Shown piece after piece: positions 50,671 to 61,700 of a DNA stretch of 64,000 nucleotides. The position numbers and the translations under genes were made by a program. Numbering within the stretch: the stretch's first letter is position 1; every line of letters begins with the position of its first letter. Source of the stretch: Moniliella sp. 'wahieum' (lineage: Eukaryota; Basidiomycota; Moniliellomycetes; Moniliellales; Moniliellaceae); assembly GCA_003971905.1 (NCBI GenBank), contig RSEE01000015.1:558001-622000 (forward strand), in the 5' to 3' direction. The notes below the pieces were generated by a model. It did not search any database. It had not been told where the DNA came from and saw nothing but the letters and a program-made list of their open reading frames with translations.

Positions 50671-52310
50671 ATGCCCCCCACCGAGTTCAAGGAGTACACC
50701 CGCGAGCAGGTCGCTGCCCACAACAAGCCCGGCGACACCTGGATCATCATTGATGCAACCGTCTACAATATCAGCAAATTCGCCGAGCTTCATCCCGGTG
50801 GTGAGAGCGTGTTCTACTCCCAGGACATTGCTGGCGACGATGCGACGGAAACCTTCTTTGGTCTGCACCGCCGCGACATTCTCGACAAACCCATGGCCAA
50901 ACGTCTCATTGTCGGCAAGATTGCTGATGAAGAGCCGACGGTGAAGGCCAAGGCGCTTGGCGCGCCCTCGCCCGTGCCCTTTGCCGAGCCCACGTGGTTG
51001 CACCCCGTCTTCAAGACGCCCTACTTCAAAGAATCTCACTACCGCCTCCAGCGCGAACTCCGGGCCTATGTCGAGGCAAATGTGATTCCAGTCGCTCGCG
51101 AGTGTGAAGCCAACGGCAAGCGTCCGCCTCTTGAGCTCGTAAAAGACATGGGTGCCCGCGGAATCAATGCGATGCATGGGACCCGGCAAGGTGCTCAAAG
51201 GCCGCAAACTCTTTGCCGACATCAAGCCAGAGGAGTTTGACTACTTCCACGAGCTGATCATCACCCAGGAGCTGGCGCGCTCAGGTGTTCGTGGTTGGAT
51301 GGATGGCCTGCAGGGCGGTATGGTCATTGGGTTGCCCCCCATTGTCAACTTTGGCGCTCCTGACTTGCAGAAGGAGATCATCGAACCCGTCTTGTCTGGT
51401 GACAAGTTCATTGCCCTCGCTGTGACCGAGGCATTCGCTGGATCGGACGTGATGGGCATCCGCACTACGGCTAGGAAGCAAAAGGACGGTTCATTCATTG
51501 TCAATGGCACGAAAAAGGTATGTCTTCACTCTTTTATGTGGAATTGGGACTGCATACTGACAATGCGTTTGTGGGTGCGGTATATTAGTGGATTACCAAC
51601 GGCCATTTCGCCGATTACTTTACCACTCTTGTCAAGCTCATTGACGAGGAGGGTGAGGAAGGCGGCTTTGGTGTGATTTGCGTCCCTCGCATCGAGGGGG
51701 TTGAGACCAAGCAGATCAAGACCCAGTACTCGACCACGGCCGGCACGGCGTTTGTCACGTTTGATAATGTGCATGTTCCCCCAAGTACTTGGTTGGTGAG
51801 GAGGGAATGGGTATTATGGTCATTCTCTCCAATTTCAACCACGAGCGCTGGGTTATGTGCTGCGGTACCATTCGGGGAGCCCGGCTGATGCTTGAGGAGA
51901 GCATCACCTGGACCTCTCAGCGCAAGGCTTTCGGCAAGGCCCTCACATCGCAGGCGGTGGTGCGGCAAAAACTGGGTGCGATGATGTCGGAGTGCGAAGC
52001 TGCGCAAGCCTGGCTAGAGGCGGTAACGTTCCAGATGAACCAAATGAGCTACAAGGAACAGTCCAAGTATCTTGCCGGCCACATGGCCCTACTCAAGTCA
52101 TGGGCAACCGAGATCTCGACCAAAACGGCAAACGAGGCGATTAACCTGTTTGGAGGCCGTGGTTTGACCAAAACCGGGTTGGGTGCGCTTGTGTCGGCAG
52201 CGCAAATGGGGACCAAGTTTGACGCGATTCTTGGTGGTACTGAGGAGATTCTGCGCGACCTGGGTGTACGCCAGGCGCTGCGGTTCATGCCCAAGACGCA
52301 CAAAATGTAA
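50671..52310 (+). CDS. Cytochrome b5-acyl-CoA dehydrogenase fusion
   Basis: FAD-dependent acyl-CoA dehydrogenase with its own heme-binding domain, probably in beta-oxidation or a related acyl-CoA desaturation. The ATG at 50671 starts MPPTEFKEYTREQVAAHNKP. The b5 domain spans about residues 5-85 with FAELHPGGESVFY (heme His) and the second His in FGLHRRDIL. The dehydrogenase part has ELRAYVEANVIPVARECEAN, IGLPPIVNFG, ALAVTEAFAGSDVMGIRTTA (flavin/substrate loop), and the intron 51518-51588 (GTATGT..TTAG) joining GTKK|WITNGHFADYFT. C-terminal helices read WVMCCGTIRGARLMLEESIT, EAINLFGGRGLTKTGLG and GGTEEILRDLGVRQAL, where the Glu lies in the position of the catalytic base region. Frame breaks near 51175 and 51787. 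No organelle signal is evident (ends THKM). Confidence 0.92.
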
Positions 52311-52582
52311 ATGTGATGTGCTTTCATATGCCAGCAGAACAAGCCCGTCTCTCGGTTTCTCATACGTATAGTTCCCTGTCTCCATCGTAGCAGGACCGGG
52401 CATCATTAATCATTCGTGCCAATGCTGGGAGAATGCATTGTGTTGGAAGAGGGGGGGGGGCTGAAGATGGTCGGTCGATGAATAGGACGAAGGCATTTGA
52501 AGTTTAAGCGCGGCCTACAGCCTCCTACAGCCTTCCATCTGGTATGGCTAGCATCCTAGCGCACCGCTTCGGGTGAAGCTAA
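52311..52582. other. Intergenic region
   Basis: Downstream flank of the acyl-CoA dehydrogenase; no gene seen. Confidence 0.5.
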
Positions 52583-52680
52583 GGTTGAACGTTCAAGTTG
52601 AATTGCAACCTTCAATTCCAACATTCAACTTGAACGTTCAGCTGGACGTTCAAACGTTCAGTTGGTTGACGGTTGACTTG
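52583..52680. promoter_or_regulatory. GAACGTTC/TTGAA motif array upstream of TFIIIC gene
   Basis: Dense array of TTGAAC, GTTCAA, GAACGTTC and TTCAAACGTTC elements about 95-190 bp before the ATG at 52774. GAAnnTTC units in alternating orientation are the building block of heat-shock elements, so an HSF-type site is possible. Looser versions lie upstream of several other genes here. Confidence 0.4.
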
Positions 52681-52773
52681 GAGGCGACTTCAACTGCTCT
52701 CTAAGGCCTGCTGCTGCGGTTGCGCTCCATCCCCCTCGTCTTCCGCTACGCGGCCCTTGTTCTGCTTGCAGCC

Positions 52774-55135
52774 ATGCCCGTTGCTGTCGCAGCTGATGGT
52801 GGCAGCAATGCGCCGTCCAACACCCTCCATTCGCCCCCCCCACTGCCCCCCGCCTGGACGCCGCTCGACGTGGGTCCTGCCTTGCGCGCCCCGCTCCTTA
52901 CCCTGAACGCGCCCCTCATTCCCTACGGCGCCGCACACGCGTCCCCGTGCGACGGTCGCATCCTCCTTGTCGCGCAGAACTCCATCCACATCTTCACGCC
53001 TACTGCGCCCTTCCATCCGCTCTTCAACCCGGCCGCTGAGCCTGTCTTCCACACCCAGATCCCACGCGAGGCACCCAACTTGGACGACTGGAAAGACCGG
53101 CCATTTTACTTGGACCGTACGCCCTTCCTCCTTGCCTTTTTTGTCCCCACTGACCGGAATATTGGTGATTGTCAGAGATGCTGGTGCCCAGTCACACCTT
53201 CTGGACCCGGACATGGCGCGACGCTCGCTGGGCCCCCGATTTGACCTACTTGCCCTCCGGTGCGGCCTTGGTTGTGGCCTTGAGCAACGAGTTCGCCCTC
53301 TCTGTCTTTGCGCCCGAGAAAGATGCACAGACATCCGGATGGACGTGCCACCAATTGGTAGAGGTACCCTCGGATGGGGATGAAATTCTGGCCGAACTAG
53401 ACTCGCAAGTGACGTGTTTCGACTGGCTCTCTACCCCCCTCTCTTCTGCCGGCGGTGGGGACAAAAATCTGGATTGGCGTCGACCTCTCTTGACGGGTGC
53501 TCGCTCGGGCCGGATCTCCACCTGGTTGTGGGACTATACGGCAACCAAGCTTGTTCCCCAATCACACCATCGCGTTGCTTTCGAGCCAATTTTGCACATC
53601 GCCGTTCATTCGGCTGGGGGAGAGGTGGCGACGGTGGCCATGTGTACAGAAAACAATCTCCTTCTCTGTCATCTTTCCGTCGATGGCACGCTGTCTCCTA
53701 TCACTACTTTGGCAGTGAGCTGCGTCCTTGCACTTTCGTTTGGTCGAGATGGCACTTTGGCTATCATGTGCACGGGAAAAGTCGGGATCGCTCGCATTGG
53801 ACACGTTCCAGATCATGCGCCGAACGTTAGCGCCTTGGTGTGGCACTGTTGAGCCCGCCGCAACCCTCTGCAACAGAGACGGAAATCGGTGACCAAGCGG
53901 AAGAGGATGCGTTAGTGGCTCAAGTCAAAGCACGGCCCTTGGCACCCTGGTCACCCCCAGCCGTGCTCCAAGCATACCCTGAGGGAGGCTGGTCGCTGGT
54001 TTTGGCCAACGGTGCGGTGTACTTCGTTCCAGTCCTTGAGAAGGCGGCCGGAGAACACGACCTAGCGGCCCAGGGTGTACTAATTGTCGAACCTCGAAGG
54101 GGCAATGCGACCGATCCGCAGCGACTGGCGTTGGCCAAGCTTCAAGATGTTACGGCGTGTCTTCTGGTTCCTTCGACCTCCGCTATGCCCGCTTTGGTGC
54201 CTGGTAATGCCACTCCAAATAGAAAGGCGAACCAATCGGATTTGCTCTCGTTGCCCGATCGGACGACATGATGGCACCAATCCAGTTCCGTGGAATCCAT
54301 GCGCGGGTTCAAGTGGGATTTGCCATTCTTGCCCCTCAACTTGACGAGCAGCAGTTATTGGACCAAGCCATGGCCTGCGTTCACTTCCAGCCCAATTCTG
54401 CGCCCTTTACTTCCTTGACCCACTTGTATACCTCCTTCTTTGTCGATGCATTCACGGTGGCTTCTCCATCTGTCCGTTCTGGAGCTAGCGGGAGGATCCT
54501 CGACAAGCTTTCCTCGGAAAGTGCCGTGAATGTCCATTCGTCCTTGTGGCTTAGCTCCTGGATCAACGTACGATCAACCCCCTCTCCCCCCTTTCTTTAA
54601 TTGCTCATCGTTCATCCTCGCTGACCTATTCTTCCTTCCCCCCCAGGCACGTCAACCTGATCCTCAGCGCGCTCCGGCTACGCTTTACGTTTTGGCTTTC
54701 GCAAGCCAGGTAGCTCGCCGACTTGCGAGTACCCCCGCCCCCGATGCAGGGTTGGCGGAGAAGCTGCGAGTTGCGCAAACCATTGCCACAGGTACCCAAC
54801 CGTCCGAGATGGATGCACCCTCGACACCCTGTCCAGCCTGCGAACATACTGTCCGGTTTGCCCCAGCGACGGTACCATCAGGCACAGGGGACGCGGACGA
54901 TTCCGTCTCGTTGGCGTTGGCAGCGTTGACGATGGGAGTGTGTGAGAAGGGGCACAGGTGGCGCCGATGCAGCGTGACGTTTGAGTTGCTGACGGGGGCG
55001 CATGCCCGGCGGTGTGGGACCTGTCTTGTGCATGCTCGCTTGCCCTTGGAACCCGACATGTCAACGGCCGATACTGAGGCGCTGCGGGCTGCTACAGTCT
55101 GCACGCTATGTGGAGGCATGTGGATGGTGCAGTAA
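52774..55135 (+). CDS. TFIIIC subunit with C-terminal zinc finger (90-kDa/TFC9-like)
   Basis: Probable component of TFIIIC, which binds the B-box of tRNA genes for RNA polymerase III. The ATG at 52774 starts MPVAVAADGGSNAPSNTLHS. The N-terminal half looks like a WD-type beta-propeller (DGRILLVAQNSIHIFTP, PSGAALVVALSNEFALSVFA, LLTGARSGRISTWLWDYTAT, EGGWSLVLANGAVYFVPVLE). The intron at 54568-54646 (GTACGA..CCAG) joins SSWIN|ARQPDPQRAP. The C-terminus has the zf-TFIIIC pattern CPACEHTVRF..CEKGHRWRRCSVTF..RRCGTCLVHA..CTLCGG. Frame breaks near 53165, 53850 and 54270. No single residue proves the assignment; the cysteine pattern after a propeller is the main argument. Its stop is 69 bp from the stop of the convergent TPR gene. 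Confidence 0.74.
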
Positions 55136-55204
55136 GCAGTGACGGAATGATGCAATCGTATAACGATCAAGTGGTGTACCTATAGTGTTTGTCTCCTTCG
55201 CTTT

Positions 55205-57000
55205 TCATGAACGAGAGGAAGGGCCCAGCTCATCGTGTAGAGCTCGTAGCAACTCAGAGGCAGACAACCGTGTGTCAGGATCCACTTCCCTCGGCGGAAC
55301 CGGATCAGAGGCGCTATCTCCGCTTGATGGGGACGGGGGAGGGGCAACCAGGAGGGAAGCAGCCCGACGGGCGGCACGGAACCTGCATTGGGACTGCACA
55401 GGATCCGTCTGGGCCGTCGCTTTTCCCAGAGCATAGAGCAAACAAGCTTCGGCCAGTTTGCACTCATCCTGTACTTGAAGGGTACGTGCCGAAGAAGAAT
55501 GAATTACTTCAACCGTCTTGGCTTGCCCTCCAGCGACAATCGGCGGATTGTCCCCGTCGACTGGTGTGGAGGGGAAGCCAGCAAGAGCCTGGGTCGTTCG
55601 AATCAAACGCAATCCTTGGGTTGCCGCATCAATCCCTTGCGAAGCCGCATGGCGCAGTTGTTCCTGAGCCACCTGGTCTTCCTCCGACGCTTCGTCCTGG
55701 CCTGGTCGAACGGGCAGGGCAGCAGCCTCGGTCAAAGCCGAGGCCAAATTGAAGAAGAGGATACCGGCGTGACACCGCTCGGCCACAGTCAGACCATTCT
55801 CAGGTCTCCGCGAACTTGACAAGGCTGGCATGAAAAGCGACAAGGCATGGTGGTACAAAGGCACAGCTTTGACTGGTTTCCTCCTTGCCAGATAATACCC
55901 ACCCAGCGCCTCAAGCGACGCGCCCAAGTCGGTGGTGGACACCCAGTCGGGCAGCTCGAGGTCGTCCAAGGGCGACGCAGCCTCCGGGAGTCCACTGGAC
56001 TCCTGCGCTCCGTGAGAGACTTGGCCCTGGGCCCGCGCGGCACGCACCTCGGGCGGAAGGACGAGACGGAGCATTTCCTCAATGCTGAACGCATAATACG
56101 TTTCTGCCACAGCATCGAGCTGACGAGGCGGTGCTTGGCCCTCTTTCGAAGCGACGAGGGCAATCTGGCCCGATGAGGCTAAATCGCCCAGCTTTTGTGC
56201 CATGACCACGCGGCGCATCCGATCCTTGCCCTCGAGAACTGGCCCATCGGGACGTGTCTCATCGTCATTGTGGATGCGATCGGCCTGTCAAAGGCCTGGG
56301 AGTACACTTGAAACGCATCACCAATTCTGCCCATTGCTTCCAAGTTGGCAGCACGTGCAATAGCGATCCCGGTCAGCTTGTGCAGTAGGTCACTCGTATC
56401 ATCTGCTAAGCGATGTTTGCCAGACGTGATTTGCGAAGCGGCCAGAGCGGCGACTTGGGCCTGCGCATAATATTCGTCGGCAGCCTCACGATCACCCGAC
56501 GCTCCGCACGCAGAGCAGCACGCAGAGGCACGCGCACCGTCTGCGGCCAGCATGAAAAGAATAGGCGGTAGAAGTCCACCAGACCAAAGTACTGCAGGAG
56601 CGAGGGGACAGCAATGATACTGAACAGCGTCAACAGGAAAGAACGAGTTAGCGTGCCAGGTGCATCAGGGCAAGAAGCACACGCACATGCTGATGGCCGC
56701 CAGACGACGAGCGAGAAGTTTGAGTCGAGCCAGGTTTTCTTCCCGTTGCTCTTGATCGGGATTGGTCCGGGGCCTAGTCTCTTCGGAAGGGCGCTGTGCC
56801 TCCTCTGCCCTGGCATCGGTCCCGGGCGCAGGGCGTGACGCGGACAAGCGCAGGGACGGGGTTGTGGCCAGCGTGCGTGCAGAGAGACGATGGGCACAAC
56901 CGGTGCGCGTATAGCCGCCAGACAATACGAATCCCATATGAACGGAGGGCCGTGCAGGGCGCATCGCCATACTCAATGCCCGCGACACCGACATGGCCAT
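55205..57000 (-). CDS. TPR-like mitochondrial membrane protein (Mgr3/TTC19-like candidate)
   Basis: The ATG at 57000 starts MAMSVSRALSMAMRPARPSV, an Arg/Ser-rich presequence-like N-terminus. Later blocks are SEETRPRTNPDQEQREENLA, then a hydrophobic segment SFLLTLFSIIAVPSLLQYFG at about 56590-56655 followed by LVDFYRLF. A helical-repeat region comes next: LTGIAIARAANLEAMGRIGD, AFQVYSQAFDR, TDLGASLEALGGYYLARRKP, VPLYHHALSLFMPAL, CHAGILFFNLASALTEAA and CKLAEACLLYALGKA. Presequence plus one membrane span plus TPR-like helices resembles yeast Mgr3, the adaptor of the i-AAA protease, and other TPR proteins of the inner membrane. The specific name is tentative. Frame breaks near 56680, 56560, 56210 (perhaps an intron). 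C-terminus ends LRALHDELGPSSRS. Confidence 0.58.
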
Positions 57001-57132
57001 GGACGAAATGATTACCGGTAGGTGGCAAGAGTCGAGGTTCTTCGCTCAAACGTCGTCATAGGAGGGCATTCGTTTCCGCTTTCAATATGACCGAAGTCCT
57101 CACGGTTGCACTAGCGATGTGCTTCGTCAGCT

Positions 57133-57217
57133 TCTCCGATAGTTTAGTGGCTATGACACGTCCCTGTCATTACTTGGGCGTTCGGACGAGACCCGGGTTC
57201 GATTCCCGGTCGGAGAG
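57133..57217 (+). tRNA. tRNA-Asp(GTC), intron-containing
   Basis: The acceptor stem TCTCCGA pairs perfectly with TCGGAGA, with discriminator G. The T arm is CCGGG-TTCGATT-CCCGG. The anticodon stem CGTCC pairs with GGACG, and the loop CTGTCA gives anticodon GTC plus A37. A 13-nt intron (TTACTTGGGCGTT) sits right after position 37. T7 follows. Confidence 0.9.
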
Positions 57218-57224
57218 TTTTTTT
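57218..57224 (+). terminator. Pol III terminator of tRNA-Asp
   Basis: T7 run directly after the tRNA 3' end. Confidence 0.8.
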
Positions 57225-57831
57225 GAAACAAACCGCATGTGATAACGGCAAAGTGGTTTTCCGTTCCACAGAGAATAGCGAGAAGAGGGGCATCGCTATG
57301 CCATCCCATTAATGAGAAGCACCTCACATATAGGTGGAATGAAACCCACTTCACCAGGTGTGGAAACGGTTCATTTTGCTCAAGTCCAGACTATATCCCC
57401 CATCTCTACATGTCCGCCCGCACGCACTACGCTGTGTCCATCACGGATTGAAAATGTGCGTCCCACGGGGGGTGCAACACAATTTACCACACACAGTTAA
57501 GGGTTACCGGTTACCAGCACAAGATGCAGAAGATCCCCACTTATGGGAGCTAGGCATAACTATAACTAAATTGGATTGAGAAAACTCCCTATTACATGAT
57601 TGAATGCTATGAGTAAACGGGAAATGTCATAAGGGATAGGCCAAGAACATAGTCATGTCCGTTGTTGTTGTGATGCCTTAGGGAAACGATACATGAGACT
57701 ACGACCTCACCGATCGAAGCCAGGTTAAAGAGAATAAGAGAGAGTCATCGTAAAAAGAAGGGAAAACGTCGTCATAATAGTGGCTCGTCGGTTGTGGTGT
57801 GAGAGGCACTACTATATAGTTAGAAGTAGTA
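57225..57831. other. Intergenic region
   Basis: A/T-richer sequence without a supported gene. Confidence 0.5.
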
Positions 57832-58547
57832 TTATGCGAGGCTGCACCAAGGTTTGTTTCCATCAGTAATCACCGTGTTCTCGGCCATGCTAGTATCAGG
57901 TACCATCATGTAATCCTCTTCATAACTTCCCTGCTCTTGGTCAGAAGAAATGCAGTTGTCCGCAAGTGATGTCTGCGACATGTGTATAGAGGGGGGGGTA
58001 GGAGAATGCCAGCGAAGAAAATGAGAGACAGAAGCGTTATTTGGAACAGCACTTACGCTTTCGAGAATAGAAAAAGACTCCGTGCTTCTCTGTTCCTCCT
58101 GACGTAGCTGACTCACAGCACGACGCATCTCTTCGTAGGACATGTTAACCACACGGAAGCCTCCTTGTCGTTCGGGCCGAGAAACGGGATCACGTTCGGC
58201 AACAGTTGTGCCACCGGTTTCTTCGTGGACGTGCCCGTGAGGACGGTTGTGTTTGGATCTCTGACAGGACAGGATGTTTCGGGGGAAAAGTGGAGGGCAA
58301 AACCATCATCGGTGAACATGTAGGCGTCGCTGTACCTGGTAGTAACGCACCCCCCTTTCAATTTTTGAGAGCAGCTTCGAGCTTCTTGTCGCTCATGCTG
58401 GGCCATGTAGAAGCCTGTGCATTGGTGGCACCGGAATCGACAGTAGGGGGTTTCCTGGCTTCTTGCGGCGAGGTGTCCCTTTGGCGCCTGTCCGCGTCGC
58501 TGCAGCTGCAATCTTTGACAGCTTTTCATCCTTATGTCGACAGGCAT
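57832..58547 (-). CDS. Hypothetical protein
   Basis: Not recognised and weakly supported. A possible ATG at 58547 starts MPVDIRMKSCQRLQLQRRGQ. It continues YCRFRCHQCTGFYMAQHERQ (a cysteine/histidine cluster at about 58385-58445) and YSDAYMFTDDGFALHFSPET. After a frame change at about 58170 come FRVVNMSYEEMRRAVSQLRQ, ESFSILESVSAVPNNASVSH and DYMMVPDTSMAENTVITDGN to the stop at 57832. The second part is acidic and Ser-rich. It may be two exons or one gene with an indel. Confidence 0.3.
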
Positions 58548-59297
58548 TTTGCTGTTGATGGTAGGAGAGCGTCGAGACGAGAAGGAGAGGGAAAATGGTG
58601 GTGGCGAGGTCGCGTACTTATTAAAGTGCACATCAGATTGAAGAGCCAATATGTTGGGATCAAGAAGCGAGCGGATGTGCTTAGTTCTCGCTTATGGTTA
58701 CAAAAACAAGAAGTGCACATAGCCTCAATGTTAGTGCTTGACCAACGGCAGGCCCTGGGACACCATAGTCGACGGACAAGTGTGGAGCTGCTGGTCGGCT
58801 AGGGTATTGCAGGCTATGTATATAGTGCAGAGGGTGGTCCGTGCAAGCGCCACTTGGCGTGTTGTTATTACTCGTGCGTAAGACTGTAGTGGTTATGGCG
58901 GGCGCAGTTTTCTTCAACGTTTCCACTTGCTCTCGCTTATACTATTCTCTTCTCTCTTACGCTACCTCCTATAGTCCTGCGCAGCGCGGCAATCCAAAAG
59001 CAATTATAAAAGGCGCGTCTTCTCTCTATTACGTTGTGTGGCGCTCCTATTTATAGTACTCTCCACCGGTTCTCTTTTTCCGAGGCGACAACAGGAGAGC
59101 ACACAAGAAGCTTCAAAGTGAATCTTATATACTACTACGTACAGTGTGTGGTCCGAACAGTACATGATGCTTTTCATGCCCTCTTACATTTCTCATCGTC
59201 CCCCTTCTCTGCGCGCTTTCGTCACTTCTCTTTTTCTCTTCCCACAGCTGCCGACCTCTTGCCTCGACCAACAGCTATTGCCTCAGCTGCTTTCAGA
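58548..59297. other. Divergent intergenic region
   Basis: No gene seen. A TATTTATA box lies near 59049 and a pyrimidine-rich leader at about 59180-59260 precedes the ATG at 59298. Confidence 0.5.
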
Positions 59298-60488
59298 ATG
59301 CGCTTTCCGCTAGACACCCATCCAGCGCCGACTACTGTTCGCCGCCTCCTCTCCCGTGCCTCCCGCGCCTACATTGTCACCAACCAACCTGCTGAAGCAT
59401 TGGTCATTTCCGAGCTTGTCTTTCGCCTCGCTATGAATGGCAATAGCACTCCTCTTGACCCAATCCTTGCTGAGCGTCTCGCATTTCTCCGCCTCACTTG
59501 TTACGCCACTTTCCGAACACGCGTTGCTGCCACACCTTCCACTTCCTGTCGCCCTCGAAGGGGAGATGGTGGAGGTGGCTCATGCTGCTGCTGTGCAGCT
59601 GCTCCAGCAGCATGAGTATACCCTTCTCACGACCCTATGGCACGACACCCTTCTCCTGTTCCTTCCCCATCATCGTCGTGCCAACAGCATCGTCCCTACC
59701 CCTGCAACACGATCCGATCTGGCCCACGTGCCCGTTCAGGTAGTACGTGGCTGTGTCTTGGCTGCCTCAACTTGGGTGACGGCGCCTCTGCCCCCGACCT
59801 CCGAGACAGGCGAGGCTGCATGCTACCGTGCAGCACAACATATGTGCGAAGCGTACCTCTCAAGCGGTACCACTGGACCTGGCACGACCAGCTGGTGGAG
59901 CTCTATGTGGTGGAATTGTTGGGCCGGCGAATGGGGCGGTGGGACTATGCGCGAGAGGTGGTGGGCTATTCGCGTCTCCGTCCCACTTTAGCTCTTCAGC
60001 CTGAACAAGATACGGTTGTGAGCAAGGTGAGTGTGCTGCAGGCTCTTGCAGCTGCCGAGGCACGTGGAATGGCGCGAGAGGAACGGGAACGGACGTATGG
60101 CACTACCGCGCACCAACTGCAAATTGCCATCATGCAAGAACGGAAGCGGAGAGAATCCCTTTCCCCATCTCCTGCCTCACGCCGGTCCACAAGCTCTCTC
60201 CCGCCCGTCTCACCAGAAGCGCTGCGCTCCCGGACCGCCAGTAGCAGCAGTCGCGCTCGGTCCATCTCTCCTACCACCTTGACCGTCCTCCGTCCAGGGC
60301 GGCGGTATCGGACCATATCTTCTTCATCGGAGCTGGACCCTCCTCCCCCTCCTTCCAACGGCAATACCAGCAGGAAGTGGCTACGTGCCCTAAGACCCAC
60401 TGTTCTTGTCATCTGTCTGCTGTCGTTTTGGTACCTGCGTCGCAAGAAAAAGAGCTCACGCAAGAGAGAAGATCTTGCCCTATTGTAG
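59298..60488 (+). CDS. Tail-anchored helical protein (PEX26/PEX15-like candidate)
   Basis: The ATG at 59298 starts MRFPLDTHPAPTTVRRLLSR. A helical N-terminal domain follows: ASRAYIVTNQPAEALVISEL, LAERLAFLRLTCYATF and, after a frame change near 59515, VALEGEMVEVAHAAAVQLLQ. After another near 59880 come HDQLVELYVVELLGRRMGRW and DYAREVVGYSRL. The middle is Ser/Arg-rich (SLSPSPASRRSTSSLPPVSP, RTASSSSRARSISPT). The extreme C-terminus is one hydrophobic span (PTVLVICLLSFWYL, 60397-60437) followed by RRKKKSSRKREDLALL. A TPR-like helical domain with a C-terminal membrane anchor and a short very basic tail is the layout of peroxisomal PEX26/PEX15 recruiters of the PEX1/PEX6 ATPase. This is inference from architecture; a mitochondrial or ER tail-anchored protein is possible. 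Confidence 0.52.
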
Positions 60489-61103
60489 AGGCCTCTGCCA
60501 AGTCCTAGATGACCTTATAAGTCCGAATCCCATCATCGCCAATTATGATGAAGGATACAAAGAAGGCTCCTTGTAGGATCGGGGACATGGAAGTCAGGGA
60601 TGGACGATGAGCAACAGACACGTTTTGTCAAGTGCCCCAAGAAGAACGCTGCTGAACGTCCCTTCCTCAACTCCTGGTAATAGAGACTATACTAAATGAT
60701 GTCACCCCGCCCTCCAGTAGGCTTCTGCTTGCTTTGGTGTATCAAGGATTGTGGCCATCGTACCACACTCTGCTCCTATTACTTCTCGTCTCGGTGGTCT
60801 AACATCTATCCATACACCGTGGCAAGTGTACCACAGGTCGCACTTGGAACTTGGGTTGCGAATGTAGCAGGTATCCGATGTGTATGTCAACTGAGTATAC
60901 TTGCACAGTATATGGCGCGAGCAACGTTAACAGACGCCTTCACTTGAGCGTTGCAGCCCGTCTCGGCGTTGATCGTACCCCACTTCACTCTCAGCTTCAA
61001 TACGCTTGTTGGGAAGCACACGAGGAACGCAGCGCGGTGCAAACGCGATAGTATCGGGCCCCCGATGCGCTCGGGTCTGCTCATTAGAATCCCCCAATTC
61101 GGT
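60489..61103. other. Convergent intergenic region
   Basis: No gene seen between the tail-anchored gene and the RTC3-like gene. Confidence 0.5.
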
Positions 61104-61601
61104 TTACCGACCTCCGTGGGTAGCGCCCTTGGATACACTGTTACCCGCGAGCTTGCTGTCGTTCGTAGTGGAGTACCCATCTTTGGCGCCTGTTGGGTGC
61201 AAGAAGTCAGGTCAGTTTCTCGGCGATGATCCGACACAAAAGGACAGGTTGCGCCTGATGCGGATAGACGTGGGGGGAAAGGGGGGAGCAGAAAGCCCAA
61301 AGAGGCAGAGGGGGACATACTAGCAGAGAGAAAGACCCTTTCTCCAGGATCTCAGCAACCACCACATCGTCCTTGTGGGAGCCAAAGGCATTGTCGAGCT
61401 GCTGCTTGCTGGCGCGGCCCATGATACCTTGGCTGCCCTGGGGGGTAACAAAATGTCAAACGAGTCGACAACGTCGGTTAGGGGGATGGTCTTGTCCCCC
61501 TTCTTCCATGCCTCGTACTCGGGGCCATTGACCACCACATTGAACTCCTCTTGCGCGTCGTGTTCGGCCTTGTAGACCACCTTGAGGAACTGACGTGGCA
61601 T
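61104..61601 (-). CDS. RTC3: RTC3-like protein, SBDS N-terminal (FYSH) domain
   Basis: Small stand-alone SBDS-type domain protein; yeast Rtc3 is linked to RNA metabolism, telomere capping and stress. The ATG at 61601 starts MPRQFLKVVYKAEHDAQEEF. The domain reads NVVVNGPEYEAWKKGDKTIP and LTDVVDSFDIL. After a frame change near 61445 it continues GIMGRASKQQLDNAFGSHKD and DVVVAEILEKGS. An intron probably begins near 61320 (GTATGT) and ends at CAACAG near 61212. The C-terminal exon then reads AKDGYSTTNDSKLAGNSVSK and GATHGGR with TAA at 61104. Joining these two in frame needs one base of adjustment, so the exact splice site is unsure. Length, near 110-115 residues, fits the family. Confidence 0.74.
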
Positions 61602-61690
61602 GGTGAGACTGGCAAGAGAGAGTGGGAAAAAAGGTAGAGGGGAGAAGCTGAGCGAGAAGCAACGAGGGGCAGACAGCCAGAAGGTCAGAG

Positions 61691-61700
61691 GTATATATAC
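61691..61700 (-). promoter_or_regulatory. TATA box of RTC3-like gene
   Basis: GTATATATAC lies about 90 bp before the ATG at 61601. Confidence 0.55.
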
